Assembly (NCBI RefSeq): GCF_020169415.1
Contig: NZ_JAIULG010000034.1
Coordinates: forward strand, 1 to 51,122
DNA: 51,122 bases
From: Tsukamurella sp. M9C
GTDB lineage: Bacteria > Actinomycetota > Actinomycetes > Mycobacteriales > Mycobacteriaceae
Reading direction: 5' to 3'
Part shown: positions 49,734 through 51,122 of the stretch, in pieces
Layout: each line of letters opens with the position of its first letter
Numbering within the stretch: the first letter of the stretch is position 1
The notes under the pieces: model-generated
Database searches by the model: none
The model's input: the letters and a program-made list of their open reading frames with translations, nothing else
What the model was told of the DNA's origin: nothing
Position numbers and translations under genes: made by a program

Positions 49734-51122
49734 CTATCCGGTTGCGGCGGCGATGCCCGCGCGACGACCGAAGAAGCTCCCGTCGCCGAGGCTCGTCCCG
49801 CTGGCGTACCCGCCCGCGCACACCCCCGACGTGCACCGCCCGGCCGCGAACAGGCCGGGGATCGGCGCACCGTCGACGTGCAGCACCCGCGCCTCCACGT
49901 CCGTGCGCAACCCGCCCAGGGTGAATCCGGCGGTGAAGCCGCGCATGTCCCAGGCGGCAACGGGGCCGGCGAGCGGCCGCACCCACTGCTCCTTCTTGTG
50001 CAGCAGGGGATCGGTGCCGTTCTCCGCGTGCCGGTTGTACGTGTCGACGGTGCCGGTCAGCGCACCGTCGGGGAGGCCCATGTCGGACTCGAGCTCCGCG
50101 ACCGTCTCGGCGGCCCAGGTCGGCGGCTGCCGGAAGTAGGGCGTCGAGGTCTCGGTGGCGAGCGCCTCCTCGTGCGCGTCCATGTCCATGACCAGGTACG
50201 CCGCGTTGTCCTGCTGGATCAGCACGGCCTGGCCGATCCGCCCGCCGTAGGTGTCCTCGGCGATGAACCGCTGGCCGCGGCCGTTGACGAGGATCCCGCG
50301 GGCCATCATCTGGGGGTCGCCGAAGAAGGCGACCTCGGTCGCATCCATGTGGGCCAGCGCGGCGCCCGCGGCCTGCGCCATGAGGATCCCGGCCCCGTCG
50401 TGCTCCTCGATCGCCGCGGCCGGGCGCCCGATCAGCCGCGGCGCGTAGGTCTCGATCATCTCCGCGTTGTAGGCGAAGCTGCCGGTGGCGAGGACGACGC
50501 CCCGTCGGGCCCGCACGTGCAGGTCCGTGCCGAACCGGCGGGCGACGAGGCCCTCGACCCGGCCGTCCGGGCCCGTCACCAGTGCCCGCGCGCGGACGTC
50601 GTACTCGGCGCGCACCCCGAGCGCCTCCGCGGTCTCGACCAGCGGTTTCATCAGCATGTAGCCCGCCCCGCGCACGCCCGTCCGCTTGTCCGCCATCTGC
50701 GGGACGTGCCCGCGGGGCGCGGGCGCCGCGATCGTGCTGAAGGGCGCGGCGTTCTCCCCGCCGGAGAAGCCGAGCCCCTCGTCGTGCGGCACCTCCCAGC
50801 CCGGCTCGCCCCAGAACTCCTCCTTGAAGACCACGCCGCAGCCGGTCAGCCAGTCGTAGTGCTCGGTGCTGCCGTGGGCGTAGGCGTGGATCTTCGTCCC
50901 GTCGACGCCGGGCCCGAGCGCGGCGGTCAGGAAGGTCTCCATGTTCTCGGCGCTGTCCTCGAAGCCGAGCGCGCGCTGCAGCGGGGTGCCGCCGCCGAGA
51001 TAGATCCACCCGCCGGACAGGGCGGCCGCCCCGCCCCAACCGCCGGTGCGGTCGAGGACGAGGACGTCGGCGCCGGCGCGGGCCGCCTCGATCGCGGCGC
51101 AGACGCCCGCGATGCCGTACCC
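49734..51122 (-). CDS. Second KstD-like FAD-dependent dehydrogenase, N-terminus cut by window end
   Basis: The frame is open at the right edge; about 462 residues are visible. It begins inside the FAD motif (GYGIAGVCAAIEAARAGADVLVLD) and shows GGWGGAAALSGGWIYLGGG, RRGVVLATGSFAYNAEM and a C-terminal GRCTSGVCAGGYASGTSLGDG. This is the fumarate-reductase/KstD flavoprotein family, but FTAGFTLGGLRTDVEARV replaces the Tyr-bearing MVPGDLGTKGGL segment of true KstD. It is therefore a related dehydrogenase of unknown, possibly steroid-like, substrate. Confidence 0.87.
   Translation of the reverse strand, partial: GYGIAGVCAAIEAARAGADVLVLDRTGGWGGAAALSGGWIYLGGGTPLQRALGFEDSAENMETFLTAALGPGVDGTKIHAYAHGSTEHYDWLTGCGVVFKEEFWGEPGWEVPHDEGLGFSGGENAAPFSTIAAPAPRGHVPQMADKRTGVRGAGYMLMKPLVETAEALGVRAEYDVRARALVTGPDGRVEGLVARRFGTDLHVRARRGVVLATGSFAYNAEMIETYAPRLIGRPAAAIEEHDGAGILMAQAAGAALAHMDATEVAFFGDPQMMARGILVNGRGQRFIAEDTYGGRIGQAVLIQQDNAAYLVMDMDAHEEALATETSTPYFRQPPTWAAETVAELESDMGLPDGALTGTVDTYNRHAENGTDPLLHKKEQWVRPLAGPVAAWDMRGFTAGFTLGGLRTDVEARVLHVDGAPIPGLFAAGRCTSGVCAGGYASGTSLGDGSFFGRRAGIAAATG

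Overview
The window is chromosomal DNA of a very GC-rich actinobacterium of the order Mycobacteriales. The order of genes in the first 18 kb (Ssd, Tad pilus genes, DEAD helicase, cold-shock protein, a Rv3647c-like protein, topA, adenylate cyclase, DNA polymerase III delta prime) follows M. tuberculosis Rv3660c to Rv3644c, read from the known layout of that genome. A Tsukamurella- or Gordonia-like organism is my best guess; no 16S or marker search could be run. No insertion sequence, phage, integrase or CRISPR array was seen.

1-4104: a Flp/Tad pilus operon in which almost every junction is a 4-base GTGA overlap. 4111-12252: a fused two-module ABC exporter, small accessory proteins, a Hrq1/MrfA-like helicase and a cold-shock gene with a clear terminator. 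12424-19809: housekeeping genes (topA, receptor-type adenylate cyclase, holB) and a membrane Ser/Thr kinase. 19894-26884: accessory metabolism and regulators (EthA-like Baeyer-Villiger monooxygenase with a PucR-type regulator, an ACR3-like permease, a P450 with its TetR repressor, and a second TetR).

27083-31291: a translationally coupled operon of flavin monooxygenase, short-chain dehydrogenase, acetoacetate-decarboxylase-like protein and old-yellow-enzyme reductase. It lies opposite the second TetR gene, with three phased palindromic sites between them. The set looks like a dedicated oxidative pathway of unknown substrate. 31348-35500: tRNA-Thr, small membrane and SnoaL-like proteins, a siderophore-binding lipoprotein with an IdeR-like box, and an SPFH/ribbon-helix-helix gene pair behind a perfect 28-bp palindrome.

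35561-49000: a cholesterol (steroid) catabolic island. One leftward operon carries a fused acyl-CoA dehydrogenase (FadE28+FadE29), ChsH2, ChsH1, Ltp2 and a thioesterase, which together remove the last propionyl unit of the side chain. A second leftward operon carries KstD, KshA, a small cysteine protein, KshB and ChsH3, which open ring B and hydrate side-chain intermediates. Three exact matches to the KstR operator (TNNAACNNGTTNNA) and one near match lie before these operons and before an Mce-associated-type membrane protein. The window ends with a Pro/Ser/Thr-rich membrane protein and a partial second KstD-like flavoprotein.

Across the whole window many starts have a TANNNT box six bases upstream of GTG/ATG, the pattern of leaderless mRNAs. 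The 9-mer CGACGGTGC also recurs far more often than base composition predicts.
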